Below are positions 1 to 8,800 of a stretch of DNA of 34,650 nt, piece by piece. The notes beneath the pieces were generated by a model. That model saw nothing but the letters and a program-made list of their open reading frames with translations, was not told where the DNA came from and made no database searches. This DNA is from an uncultured Alphaproteobacteria bacterium. Lineage in GTDB: Bacteria > Pseudomonadota > Alphaproteobacteria > RF32 > CAG-239. Location: assembly GCA_944391505.1 (NCBI GenBank), contig CALXTV010000001.1, positions 1-34,650 of the forward strand. Reading direction: 5' to 3'. Position 1 is the stretch's first letter; each line of letters begins with the position of its first letter. The position numbers and the translations under genes were made by a program.

Positions 1-146
1 TGATCATAAGCGGTAAAGCTTGCGCCGCCCTCTTCCGCCAATACTTTCGTTATCGCTGCCGTCAACGTCGTCTTTCCATGGTCTACGTGACCGATCGTTC
101 CGATGTTGCAATGCGGCTTCGTCCGCTCAAATTTCTCTTTTGCCAT
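1..146 (-). CDS. tuf: Elongation factor Tu, N-terminal fragment (cut by window edge)
   Basis: EF-Tu delivers aminoacyl-tRNA to the ribosome as a GTP complex. Reading leftward from the ATG at 146, the first 48 residues begin [20 protein letters not shown] and continue into VDHGKTTL, the G1 nucleotide-binding loop. This is essentially diagnostic for bacterial EF-Tu. The gene runs off the left edge, so only the start of the GTPase domain is present. It lies 58 bases downstream of tRNA-Gly and after tRNA-Tyr, the usual tRNA-tuf arrangement of proteobacteria, so it is probably cotranscribed with them. A weak AGGA lies about 11 bases before the start. Confidence 0.97.
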   Translation of the reverse strand, partial: MAKEKFERTKPHCNIGTIGHVDHGKTTLTAAITKVLAEEGGASFTAYD

Positions 147-204
147 AGCTGTTTAATCCTAAGTTTAAGTTGTTAAGACATTTCTCTGGATGTAAGGGGA
201 AAAT

Positions 205-278
205 TGGAGCGGGTGAGGGGAATCGAACCCCCGTCATAAGCTTGGAAGGCTTCTGCTCTACCATTGAGCTACACCCGC
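205..278 (-). tRNA. tRNA-Gly(TCC)
   Basis: The reverse strand folds into a full cloverleaf. The acceptor starts GCGGGTG, the D-arm is AGCTCAATGGTAGAGC, the anticodon loop CTTCCAA gives anticodon TCC, and the T-arm contains GGTTCGATTCC. The CCA end is encoded (205-207). It sits between tRNA-Tyr and tuf on the same strand. Confidence 0.96.
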
Positions 279-326
279 TTAATCAACCTCTTCATCAAGA
301 GTTCCCGTATGGCTGCAAGAGTTAAA

Positions 327-412
327 TGGTGGAGGGGGATGGATTCGAACCATCGTAGACGTTCGTCGACGGATTTACAGTCCGTTGCATTTGACCGCTC
401 TGCCACCCCTCC
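327..412 (-). tRNA. tRNA-Tyr(GTA)
   Basis: The reverse strand has acceptor GGAGGGG pairing with CCCCTCC. The anticodon arm ACGGACTGTAAATCCGT gives anticodon GTA, there is a long variable arm as expected for a class II tRNA, the T-arm is GGTTCGAATCC, and the CCA end is encoded (327-329). It is the first gene after the leftward promoter at 475-504. Confidence 0.96.
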
Positions 413-474
413 GATTTTAAAACTTCAGCCGGGATAGAGGATTTTATCATCCTTTATAGTTATTCACTAACACG

Positions 475-504
475 CAAATAATAACATTTTTGCGCAACTG
501 TCAA
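475..504 (-). promoter_or_regulatory. Candidate sigma-70 promoter for the tRNA-Tyr/tRNA-Gly/tuf unit
   Basis: On the reverse strand there is a perfect -35 TTGACA (499-504). Downstream is either TATTAT (478-483, 15-base spacer) or TATTTG (475-480, 18-base spacer) as the -10. It lies about 65-90 bases upstream of tRNA-Tyr, in a stretch with no gene. The exact -10 is uncertain. Confidence 0.6.
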
Positions 505-546
505 TATCTTTTTTCCGATTTCGGCATTTATTTAGGATAATTTTGT

Positions 547-2262
547 TCAACTGGCAATGGCCAGCAGTTTTTTCTCGGTTTCCCTGACGGCCTCCGGAAT
601 TCCGACATGAAACAGAATGCCGTCGTTAAGCACATAACCGAGCCTGCCGATTTTTTCCGCTTTGTCAAACAAATCTCGCAACGAAAATCTGCCGTCCGGA
701 CTATTTTCAAAAATGCGCGGATGCACGATAGAAACGCCGGTAAACCAGTAAGGGAAACCGGTTTCCTTATTCACGTTGCGCTGCAGACGCCCCTGCCCGT
801 CAAGACGATAGTTGCCGATGCCTTTGCCGTTGTCTCCGAATATCTGTTCCATCGGATGCAGCAGCAGCAGAATATCATATTTTTTGTCGTCCCATTCGTC
901 CAGCATTTGCCGCATGGCCGGCTTAAACCCGCGGTCGACCCAAAGCGTGTCGCTGTTCATGACAAAAAAGGCCTCATCGCCCATCAGATGCAAAGCGTTT
1001 TTAATTCCTCCGCCTGTTTCCAACGCAACTTTTTCTTCTGAAAAGACAATGTTAAAGTCCGTCCGCGCGGCCAGATGTTTTTCTATCATTTCGCCTTTAT
1101 AACAAACGTTGACCACTACGTCTTTAATTCCGACGTCTTTCAACTTGTCGAAATTATAATCGATTAAGGCCTTGCCGTTAACCTCAATCAACGGTTTCGG
1201 CAGACTTTCCGTCAGTTCGCCCATCCGAACGCCGCGCCCGGCCGCCAGAACAAAAGCTTTGCTTATCGGCTTGGTTTCAGGAACCGTCCTTTTTTCTTCC
1301 GGCAGATTTTCATCAAGCCATGACTTCAACCGGGCAAACTTGGGATATTCCAGCGTCCGTTTTAAAAGTTCCAGCGCATGAGGCACATATTTGGCATACC
1401 ATGGCTTTTTCGAAACCGTAATCAACGTCGTAAAACGGCCAATGACCCGCATATGCCTTAACAATGCCAGAAAAGCATAAGCATCCTCAAAATCCTCCCG
1501 CCGCACGCCGCTGATATTGGCAAAGAAATAATCTTTCATCTCGGCCGTAACCTCCGGAGCAATATTGCGGCGCTCGTCTTCTATCAGACTGGCCAAGTCA
1601 TACAGCGAAGGCCCCCACATCGCGTCCTGAAAGTCAATAACGCCGCATTCGTTACTGTTCGGCGGCAGCATAACATTGTTAACATGATAATCCCATAACA
1701 CCAGCGAGGCAGGAACCTTTACGGCCAGCGGCAGCAGTTCATCAATAAGAGCCAAAAATTCGCGCCGTTGTTTTTCCGTCAGTCCATGCCCCAGCACAGC
1801 CGGCATATACCAATCCAGAAACAGTCGGAAATCTTTGACAATAAAAGCCTCGTCCATATCTTTGACATAATCCGGCCGCCGGGCGTTCTTATAAATTTTC
1901 AGCAAAGCGTCAACCGCCAGCCGGAAAATCGCCGCATCGTTGCTGCCGTCCAGCACCGCCGCAAAATCCTTGTCGCCAAAATCCTCCAGCAGTAAAAAGC
2001 CGTCTTCAACCTTTTCCGCCAGAATTTCCGGCGCACGTACGCCTATGCCGCGCAGCAGGCCGTCAATTTTCACAAATTCGTGGATTTTCGTATATGGGCT
2101 TTCATCGTCCATCAGCACCGCCGTTGTCCCGTCCGCGCGCACAACCCGGAAATATTTACGCACCGAAGCGTCGGCCACCATGTCTTCCAGACGGTAACCG
2201 ACAAGCCCGCACTCATTTTCCAAAAACGCTTTTATTTTTGAAGCGCGCTGATTCTTTTCCAT
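547..2262 (-). CDS. Fused AmgK-MurU: N-acetylmuramate/GlcNAc anomeric kinase + MurNAc-1-phosphate uridylyltransferase
   Basis: This 571-residue protein joins two steps of the MurNAc salvage pathway, which regenerates UDP-MurNAc from recycled cell wall. Residues 1-~330 are an AmgK-type aminoglycoside-phosphotransferase-fold kinase. The catalytic loop is LVLWDYHVNNVML (188-199, putative base D191) and the metal site is VIDFQDA (208-214). Residues ~335-571 are a MurU-type sugar nucleotidyltransferase, with LAAGRGVRM (339-347), SLPKPL around K356, NSDTLW (436-441) and an FTGVSI core. In Pseudomonas and Caulobacter the two activities are known as separate adjacent genes, so the fusion is notable. 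The start is supported by AAGGAG (2272-2277). It is divergent from the HAD phosphatase and MurQ-like genes, which act on the related MurNAc-6-phosphate. The cytoplasmic location is inferred. Confidence 0.88.
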   Translation of the reverse strand: MEKNQRASKIKAFLENECGLVGYRLEDMVADASVRKYFRVVRADGTTAVLMDDESPYTKIHEFVKIDGLLRGIGVRAPEILAEKVEDGFLLLEDFGDKDFAAVLDGSNDAAIFRLAVDALLKIYKNARRPDYVKDMDEAFIVKDFRLFLDWYMPAVLGHGLTEKQRREFLALIDELLPLAVKVPASLVLWDYHVNNVMLPPNSNECGVIDFQDAMWGPSLYDLASLIEDERRNIAPEVTAEMKDYFFANISGVRREDFEDAYAFLALLRHMRVIGRFTTLITVSKKPWYAKYVPHALELLKRTLEYPKFARLKSWLDENLPEEKRTVPETKPISKAFVLAAGRGVRMGELTESLPKPLIEVNGKALIDYNFDKLKDVGIKDVVVNVCYKGEMIEKHLAARTDFNIVFSEEKVALETGGGIKNALHLMGDEAFFVMNSDTLWVDRGFKPAMRQMLDEWDDKKYDILLLLHPMEQIFGDNGKGIGNYRLDGQGRLQRNVNKETGFPYWFTGVSIVHPRIFENSPDGRFSLRDLFDKAEKIGRLGYVLNDGILFHVGIPEAVRETEKKLLAIAS

Positions 2263-2343
2263 TGACCCTGTCTCCTTTACTGGTTATCATATTTTCTTAT
2301 TATAACTCATGCCTTTAAAAAAACTTAAAAAACGGAGATTTCT

Positions 2344-3009
2344 ATGAGCATAAAATATGTTGTTTTCGACTGGGACGGAACCCTGGCCGATACCTACCCG
2401 GTCATTTCCGCCGCTTATGACTACACTTTCGACACTCTCGGACTGCCGCGCATTCCTTATGATGAAGTCAAACGCATAACCAGTACCCTCCAAAACAAAG
2501 ACACGCTGGGCAGCATATTCGGCGAGCGTAAACAGGAAGCCTCCGATGCCTATTACAGTTTCATCGGCAAACACCATGCCGCCGCTCTGGAACCCATGCC
2601 CGGCGCACGCGACGTTTTGGAATACTGTCGGAAACATAATATCAGAAATATTCTGATTACCAACAAAAAAACGCTGTATGTCGCCGAAGAAATCGAAAAA
2701 CTGGGTTTTACCGAATTTTTTGACAGGATTATTGCCGCGGGCGAATATGCGGAAGACAAGCCGCATCCGTTGGCCACGCATGCCGCTTTTGACGGAAAAC
2801 TTCCGCCTGCCGACGAAATTCTGGTTCTCGGCGACGGAGAAGCCGATTTCAAAACCGCGGAAACTTATGCTCATAACGGTCGAAAAGCCTTTTGTGTCAT
2901 CTACGATCCGAAACACAAATATAAAGGCAGCGAACCGGATTGCAAAATCGAAAACCTGAAACAGGTCATTGAAATCATCGGAGAACACAATGCCGGCAAC
3001 CGCCCTTGA
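2344..3009 (+). CDS. HAD-superfamily (subfamily IA) phosphatase, possible MupP-like MurNAc-6-phosphate phosphatase
   Basis: This 221-residue HAD hydrolase has all four motifs: DWDGTL (D9 nucleophile, D11), T106 in LITNKK, K139 in DKPHP, and GDGEAD (D164, D168). A helical cap sits between motifs I and II, the layout of Gph-type phosphatases. By family alone it would be called phosphoglycolate phosphatase-like. However, MupP, which dephosphorylates MurNAc-6-phosphate to feed AmgK and MurU, belongs to this same family. Here the gene is divergent from amgK-murU and overlaps the murQ-like gene by 20 bases, so a MurNAc-6-phosphate role is a reasonable inference, not proven. GGAG (2334-2337) precedes the ATG. 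Confidence 0.8.
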   Translation: MSIKYVVFDWDGTLADTYPVISAAYDYTFDTLGLPRIPYDEVKRITSTLQNKDTLGSIFGERKQEASDAYYSFIGKHHAAALEPMPGARDVLEYCRKHNIRNILITNKKTLYVAEEIEKLGFTEFFDRIIAAGEYAEDKPHPLATHAAFDGKLPPADEILVLGDGEADFKTAETYAHNGRKAFCVIYDPKHKYKGSEPDCKIENLKQVIEIIGEHNAGNRP

Positions 3010-3862
3010 TCTTATGGATTCGCTTGCGATTGCCGAAGCCGTCAATCGTGAAGACGCCAAAATTGCCGCCGCAATCAATAAAGTTTTGCCGGAAATTGCC
3101 CGCGCCATAAATACAGTAGCCGATGCACTCCGCGGCGGTGGCAAACTGGGTTATTTCGGAGCCGGAACCAGCGGAAAAATCGCCATACTCGACGCCACCG
3201 ACTGCCCGCAGACTTTCGGCATTGACGAAAGCCGGATTCAAAGTTTCATTGCCGGCGGCGACGAATGTATCCGCGCTTCAATCAACGGTGCTGAAGACAG
3301 CGCCGAATTGGCCGTCAAAGACATTGAAACATTCGATGCCCGCCCCGGCGACGTTGTGGTCAGCATTTCTGCCAGCGGCAATCCGGCCTACGCCGTGGCC
3401 GTACTCGAAGAAGCCCGCCGCCGCGGCGCCCAAACCGTTGCCGTCACCTCCAACCCGCAGGCAAAATTCAAACCCTTTGCCGACATCTTCATCAATCCTG
3501 ACATCGGAGCAGAAATCATCTCTGGTTCTTCCCGAATGAAATCGGGGACGGCACAGAAGATGATTTTAAACATGATTTCCACCGGCGCCATGATTCGTTT
3601 GGGAAAAACCTACGAAAATATGATGATTGACGTAAATGTCAGCAATCAAAAACTCTATACCCGGGCAATAGAGATAATTAACAAAATTACCGGCGTTAAT
3701 TCCGCAGCAGCCGAAGAGGCTCTGCTTGCCGCAGACAAAAACGTAAAAAAAGCCTGCGTCATTGCCGCCTTAAACTGCACACCAGACAAAGCCGAACGGC
3801 TGTTAACCCGAAACGACGGCTCTTTACGCAAAACGCTTCAACAAGGAAAAGAAAATGCCTAA
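2990..3862 (+). CDS. murQ: MurQ-like SIS-domain protein (N-acetylmuramic acid 6-phosphate etherase family), divergent
   Basis: MurQ cleaves the lactyl ether of MurNAc-6-phosphate to give GlcNAc-6-phosphate and D-lactate. This 290-residue protein shows the family core: FGAGTSGK sugar-phosphate loop (56-63), INGAEDS with the conserved Glu (E102), SISASG (125-130), SGSSRMKSGTAQK and LMIDVNVSN-like segments. Two departures stand out. The usual ECPPT reads DCPQT here (D71), at the position I recall as catalytic Glu83 of E. coli MurQ. The usual N-terminal TE-R-N segment is also absent. The ATG at 2990 is chosen because GGAG (2980-2983) precedes it; a TTG at 2969 in frame has no such site. It overlaps the HAD gene by 20 bases and rlmB by 8, so all three are likely cotranscribed. 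Confidence 0.85.
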   Translation: MPATALDLMDSLAIAEAVNREDAKIAAAINKVLPEIARAINTVADALRGGGKLGYFGAGTSGKIAILDATDCPQTFGIDESRIQSFIAGGDECIRASINGAEDSAELAVKDIETFDARPGDVVVSISASGNPAYAVAVLEEARRRGAQTVAVTSNPQAKFKPFADIFINPDIGAEIISGSSRMKSGTAQKMILNMISTGAMIRLGKTYENMMIDVNVSNQKLYTRAIEIINKITGVNSAAAEEALLAADKNVKKACVIAALNCTPDKAERLLTRNDGSLRKTLQQGKENA

Positions 3863-4610
3863 AAAATTCGCCGTACCGACAAAAACGTCTCTTATTCTCT
3901 ATGGTCGTCATGCGGTAATTGCGGCCCTGAACAATTCTGAACGCAAAATCATCAAACTTCTCTGCACGGCAGAAAACGCACCGGAGGCAAAAAAAATCTG
4001 CACCGGGCGCGGACTTCCCGAAACAACGGTAAACATCGTTGACCGCAAAGAAATCGACCGTATTCTGCCACGCGAAGCCGTTCATCAGGGCTTCGCGCTC
4101 TATTGCGCCGAACTTCCCGGATATTCCCTGGAAGATGTTTGCATTTTAGCCGAAAAACAGGCCGACTGTCACCTGCTGATACTTGATCAGGTAACCGATC
4201 CGCAAAACATCGGCGCCATAATCCGCTCCTGCGTCGCTTTCGACACCCTGGCACTGATTATGCAGGACAAAAATTCACCGGCCGAAACCGGCGCCATGGA
4301 CAAAGCTGCCGCAGGTACGATTGAACATCTGCCGATTTGCCGGGTTACCAACCTTTCCAGAGCAATCGAAAATCTGAAAAAAGCCGGATTTTGGATTGTC
4401 GGCATGGACGGCTATGCCAAAACCACGATTGATAAAATGAACAAACGAGGCAAAATCGCCCTGGTCATGGGTTCTGAAGGCAAAGGCATGCGCCGGCTGG
4501 TTGAAGAAAATTGCGACGAAACCGTCCGGCTTCCGATTTCCGAACATGTCGAAAGTCTCAATGTTTCGACCGCCGCCGCCATTGCCCTCTACGAAATCGG
4601 CAAAAAATAG
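3855..4610 (+). CDS. rlmB: 23S rRNA 2'-O-ribose methyltransferase, TrmH/SpoU family (RlmB-type)
   Basis: RlmB uses SAM to methylate the ribose of G2251 in the 23S rRNA P-loop. The 251-residue length matches RlmB (about 245). An N-terminal substrate-binding domain (1-~95, starting LILYGRHAVIAAL) is followed by a SPOUT knot catalytic domain. Its motifs are LDQVTDPQNIGAIIRSC (motif 1, with the conserved Asn and Arg), ALVMGSEGKGMRRL (motif 2) and LPISEHVESLNVSTAAAIAL (motif 3). It overlaps the 3' end of the MurQ-like gene by 8 bases, with AAGGAA before its ATG, so translation is probably coupled. A related target such as another rRNA or tRNA ribose cannot be excluded from sequence alone. Confidence 0.88.
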   Translation: MPKKFAVPTKTSLILYGRHAVIAALNNSERKIIKLLCTAENAPEAKKICTGRGLPETTVNIVDRKEIDRILPREAVHQGFALYCAELPGYSLEDVCILAEKQADCHLLILDQVTDPQNIGAIIRSCVAFDTLALIMQDKNSPAETGAMDKAAAGTIEHLPICRVTNLSRAIENLKKAGFWIVGMDGYAKTTIDKMNKRGKIALVMGSEGKGMRRLVEENCDETVRLPISEHVESLNVSTAAAIALYEIGKK

Positions 4611-4660
4611 TTATTATTAATTAACCATCTGCAATTATACTCATATTAGGGAGAAAAAGA

Positions 4661-5074
4661 ATGGTAAAAAAACTGATATTCACGCTTATTGTCATTGCTG
4701 CAGTCGTATTCATTTCTTTCCGGCTCAATGATCCCGAAAAAGAGAAACCCGTCGCACCCGAACCCTCTTTCACCGCCGAAATTTTGTCTTCGCTTAACCA
4801 AAAAAAAGCTTCGTCGATAGTCGTTCTGGCCGGCAATAACCCCGACGACATCCGTAATGCAGACAAAGTCATTGCCGCCCTCGGTAACGGCAAAATCAAA
4901 GTGCTCGCCTACGAAATTTACAATAAAGACGCCAACCCCGAACGCTTGAGCAAAGTTGCCCTGGCCAACGGTACGCCCGACGTTTTTTATGTCAACGGCA
5001 AGCTGCTTTCTCCGAACGAAATTGATGCGTTTCTTAAAACAGAACTTTCTCATCGGGAAGAAACTTCCGATTAA
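4661..5074 (+). CDS. Hypothetical small membrane-anchored protein
   Basis: I do not recognise this 137-residue protein. It begins with a short basic stretch and one hydrophobic segment (about 4-20), typical of a signal anchor or signal peptide. A Pro/Glu-rich linker follows (about 23-35), then a soluble domain of about 95 residues. That domain has alternating hydrophobic strands and a segment TPDVFYVNGKLLSPNEID that looks thioredoxin-fold-like, but no CxxC is present. AGGGAG (4648-4653) precedes the ATG. It lies directly upstream of the ABC transporter pair, 20 bases away, so it may be cotranscribed and act at the membrane. The thioredoxin-like fold is only an impression. Confidence 0.75.
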   Translation: MVKKLIFTLIVIAAVVFISFRLNDPEKEKPVAPEPSFTAEILSSLNQKKASSIVVLAGNNPDDIRNADKVIAALGNGKIKVLAYEIYNKDANPERLSKVALANGTPDVFYVNGKLLSPNEIDAFLKTELSHREETSD

Positions 5075-5094
5075 AAATAACGGAGGAGATTATC

Positions 5095-5817
5095 TTGCCT
5101 TCTGCCATAGAAATCAAACGGCTGACTAAAGACTACGGCAACCTTCGCGCCGTTGACAATCTGAACCTTAAGGCCGAAACCGGCGAAATTATTGCGCTTT
5201 TGGGACCGAACGGCGCCGGAAAATCAACCCTGATGAATATGATAACCGGCTATCTCGCACCGACTGCCGGAGACATCTTTATCCTTGGCCGCAACATTCG
5301 CGACTGGCCGCTTGAATCTAAGGCTTCCATAGGTTTTCTACCGGAAGGCGCACCTCTCTATCCGGACATGAGCGTCAAAAGTTTTTTGCAATACATGGCC
5401 GAACTGCGCGGCCTGCCGCCAACCCGGGTTGAAGAAGCGGCTGCAGCGGCCAATATCATTCCCGTTTTACGGCAGAAAATCGAAACGCTTTCCAAAGGCT
5501 ACCTGCGGCGTGTCGGCTTTGCCCAAAGCATTTTAAGCGACCCGCCGATTCTGCTGCTTGACGAACCGACCGACGGACTCGACCCAAACCAGAAAACGCA
5601 CATCCGCGGCCTGATTAACCGTATGGGACAGGAAAAAACCATTCTCATTTCGACCCACCTGCTTGAAGAAGCCGAGACCGTCTGCAGCCGGATTATTCTC
5701 ATGAACAGGGGAAAAATCATGGCCGACGGAAGTTGCGCAGATATAATCAAAGGCAGCAAAAGTCAAAATCTGGCGGAAGCCTTTCGCAAACTGACCACCT
5801 CTGAGGAGGAAATCTGA
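5095..5817 (+). CDS. ABC transporter ATP-binding protein, GldA-like
   Basis: This 240-residue ABC ATPase carries Walker A GPNGAGKST (38-46), a Q-loop region before SIGFLPEGAPLYPDM, a signature that reads LSKGYLRRVG instead of LSGGQ, Walker B ILLLDEPTDGLD, and the switch His in STHLLEE. This pattern matches the CcmA/GldA branch that powers ABC-2 type exporters. The start is TTG at 5095, strongly supported by GGAGGAG (5082-5088, 6-base spacer); no better ATG exists upstream. The stop overlaps the next start (TGATG, 1 base), so it is translationally coupled to the giant membrane partner. Substrate is unknown; in Bacteroidota related proteins serve gliding motility, elsewhere the role is unclear. 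Confidence 0.9.
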   Translation: MPSAIEIKRLTKDYGNLRAVDNLNLKAETGEIIALLGPNGAGKSTLMNMITGYLAPTAGDIFILGRNIRDWPLESKASIGFLPEGAPLYPDMSVKSFLQYMAELRGLPPTRVEEAAAAANIIPVLRQKIETLSKGYLRRVGFAQSILSDPPILLLDEPTDGLDPNQKTHIRGLINRMGQEKTILISTHLLEEAETVCSRIILMNRGKIMADGSCADIIKGSKSQNLAEAFRKLTTSEEEI

Positions 5818-8800
5818 TGAACAAACTGTCTGTTGTCGTCAAAAACGAACTTTTGCGCTACTTTATTTCGCCTCTTGCTTACGTTTACCTGATTGCGTTT
5901 CTGCTTCTCAACGGCTCCTTTGCCATCTATTTCGGCAGTTTTTTTGACCGTGGTTCGGCTGATTTGTCTTCCATGTTTGCTTTTCAGCCCTGGCTTTATC
6001 TTCTGTTTATTCCCGGTATCTCGATGCGTCTGTGGAGTGAAGAATTCCGATCCAAAACCATTGTTCAGATAATGACCATGCCGGTTCCCGTTTCTGTTTT
6101 TGTCTGGGGAAAGTTTTTTGCGGCCTGGATATTCTGCGCTCTGGCATTGTTTCTGACTTTTCCGTTCTGGATTACCGTCAACCTTCTCGGCTCTCCGGAC
6201 AACGGCGTCATTGCCCTGAGTTATGTCGGAAGCTTTATTCTTGCCGGCTGTATGATTGCCGTTTCGCAAACCATGTCGGCACTAACCAAAAATCAGGTCA
6301 TCGCTCTGGTTCTTTCCGTTGTGGCCAATCTGGTCTTTTTCCTGAGCGGTCTGGAATACATACTGGCTTTTGTCCGGCTGTTTTTGCCTTTATCAGCCGT
6401 CGACATGATTGCGTCATTCAGCTTTCTCACCCATTTTGATTCCATATCCCGCGGACTGTTTGAGCTGCGCGATGCAATCTTTTTCACATCGCTGATTCTG
6501 CTGTTTAACTTCACCGCCATTCTGATTGTCAGCTTCAAAACCGCCGGCACGGCCAAATGGCTTAAATCCACCTCACGCGGCTACTACATTTTTGCCTTTT
6601 TCGGCCTGTTGCTCGGTTTTGCCGGCCTCAATCTGCTTGCCAACAACCTGACCCGGGGCATTTCTGCCGACTTTACCGAAGAAAAAATCTTCACCCTGAC
6701 CGACACCACCAAAAACACTCTGCGCTATCTGCCCCGGCCAATAACTGCCAAACTGTATTATTCCCCGGTTTTGGGCGAACGCAACCCCGACCTGCGCCTG
6801 ATGTTTGACAAAGTGCGCCTGCTGCTCCGCCAATACGCCTCTTTGTCTGACGGCCGCTTTGCCTACCGGATATATAATCCCGAACCGCTTGACGAAACCG
6901 AAGACAAGGCTATTGCTGCCGGTCTGCAGCCGCTGCCGGTTGCAGATCTTAACATTAACGCTTTTTTCGGCCTGACCCTGACCGATTCGGTGGACAATCG
7001 TCGGATTATTCCGTTTTTTGCATTGGAACGACAGAATTTTCTGGAACAAGACATTACCCAGAAAATTTTCGAACTGACCCATCCGCGCAAAAAGCTTGGC
7101 ATCATAACCTCTCTGCCGGTTTTCGACACCGTCATCAACAACAACGTCGTCAGTCAGGAATGGCAGATTATCAAACAGCTTAAAGAACTTTACCAAATAA
7201 CGAACATTAAAACTGCCGAAGATTTTCCCGAAGACATCGATGTTTTAATGATTATCAATCCGCAAAACCCGGACAAAAAACTGATTGAAAAAATCAAACG
7301 TTATTCGCTTGACGGCGGCAAAGTGCTGCTCATTCTCGACAATGCCGCCGAGGCTCCGCGTCTTTTCTCCCCGGTCAACCACGAATATGTTCCCTCTTAC
7401 CTCGGAAGCCTCGCCGATTTTTGGGGAATTCGCTTCCGCAACGACGCCGTTGTTGCCGACCTCGACAATTCCATCATGGTCGACGCCACCAAAGACTATA
7501 AAAGCAATCCGTCCTTTACGCGGGACGTGGTTCAGTTTGTCCTGACCGAAAAAAACGTCAATCCGCAAGCGCCCGAAGTTTCCGAACTGAAAAATCTTCT
7601 GTTCACGTCGGCCTCGGAAATCGAACCCGCTTCATTGGATATCCGTTTTACGCCGCTGATAACAACCTCGTCAAATGCGGCATACCTTGACATTTCCGCA
7701 ATCTATCAAAACATTAATCCCGGCGATATTCTCCGCAATTTCCGCTCAGACGGAACAAAAAAAATTATTGCCGCCAAAATCCAAAGCACTCGCCCTGACC
7801 GGCCGTTTGAACTGATTGCCGTAGGAGATTCCGACTTTCTTTACGATTCGTTTTGGACAACCTCCGTCAAGCTTCTGGACGACACTTTTGCCGTTCCGGT
7901 CATGGACAACGGTAATTTTGTACTCAATGCACTCGAAAGTCTGAGCGGCGGTGACAACCTCATCGGCCTGCGTGGAAAATCGGCAAAAACCAGACGTTTC
8001 GAGGACATTGAACGGATTCGCAGAAACGCCCAGCTTGATTTCAAAATCCGGGAAAACGAAATTATCAACCGTATCAATCAGACCAAAATTGAACTGCAGG
8101 AAATATGGAACAAAAAAGACTTTGAACAACGCCAGACTTTTAACACCGACGAACTTTCACTGATTGCCGGCATCCGTAAGCGTCTCGACGACGACCGACA
8201 GGAACTCGGCGAAATCCGCCGTGCTCTGAATACAGAAATAGACCGGATTGACGGCTGGGTCAAAATTGCCAATATTTATGCCGTTCCGTTGACCATTTTG
8301 GCCGGTCTGTTGCTGTATCTGTTTCTGTCACGCCGCCAAAGGCCAAACGGCTCTTTTCGGTTCAATGATGAACTCGGCCGCGTTCTGGCCGCCTCTTTGC
8401 TTTTGCTCGGCCTCGGCATCTCTTCCGTCTACCTGACAGAAAACCGCGAAATTGAATCTTACGAAAACAAACCCGTTTTCGGCAGCCTCCGTGAAAAAAT
8501 CAACGATGTAAGCAAAATAACATTTCAAAACAACAATGCCTCCCTTGAGTTTTACCTAAACGACGGCCTCTGGAAGCTGCGCGGACACGAAACTTTTCCG
8601 GTTTATCAGGAAAGGATTCGCAGTTTTCTGAGCGCCCTGCTCGAAGCCGTCTATTACGAAAAAAAATCTGACCGCGGCGAAGACCTGGAAAAATTCGGTC
8701 TGGCGCCTCTCGGCGTTGCCGATTCGCCAAACATACGCATAGAACTGAAAAATGCCGACGGACAAAATCTCACGGCATTCAACGTCGGGCGCTACGATTT

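Noticed and set aside
551..564. Hairpin CTGGC-AATG-GCCAG at the end of the AmgK-MurU gene.
   Set aside because: Only five base pairs, inside the coding end, and followed by no T-tract on the reverse strand.
2287..3144. A 285-codon reverse frame over the HAD gene and the start of the MurQ-like gene.
   Set aside because: Antisense shadow of two clearly conserved genes; the translation is rich in Phe, Val and Gly from mirrored codons.
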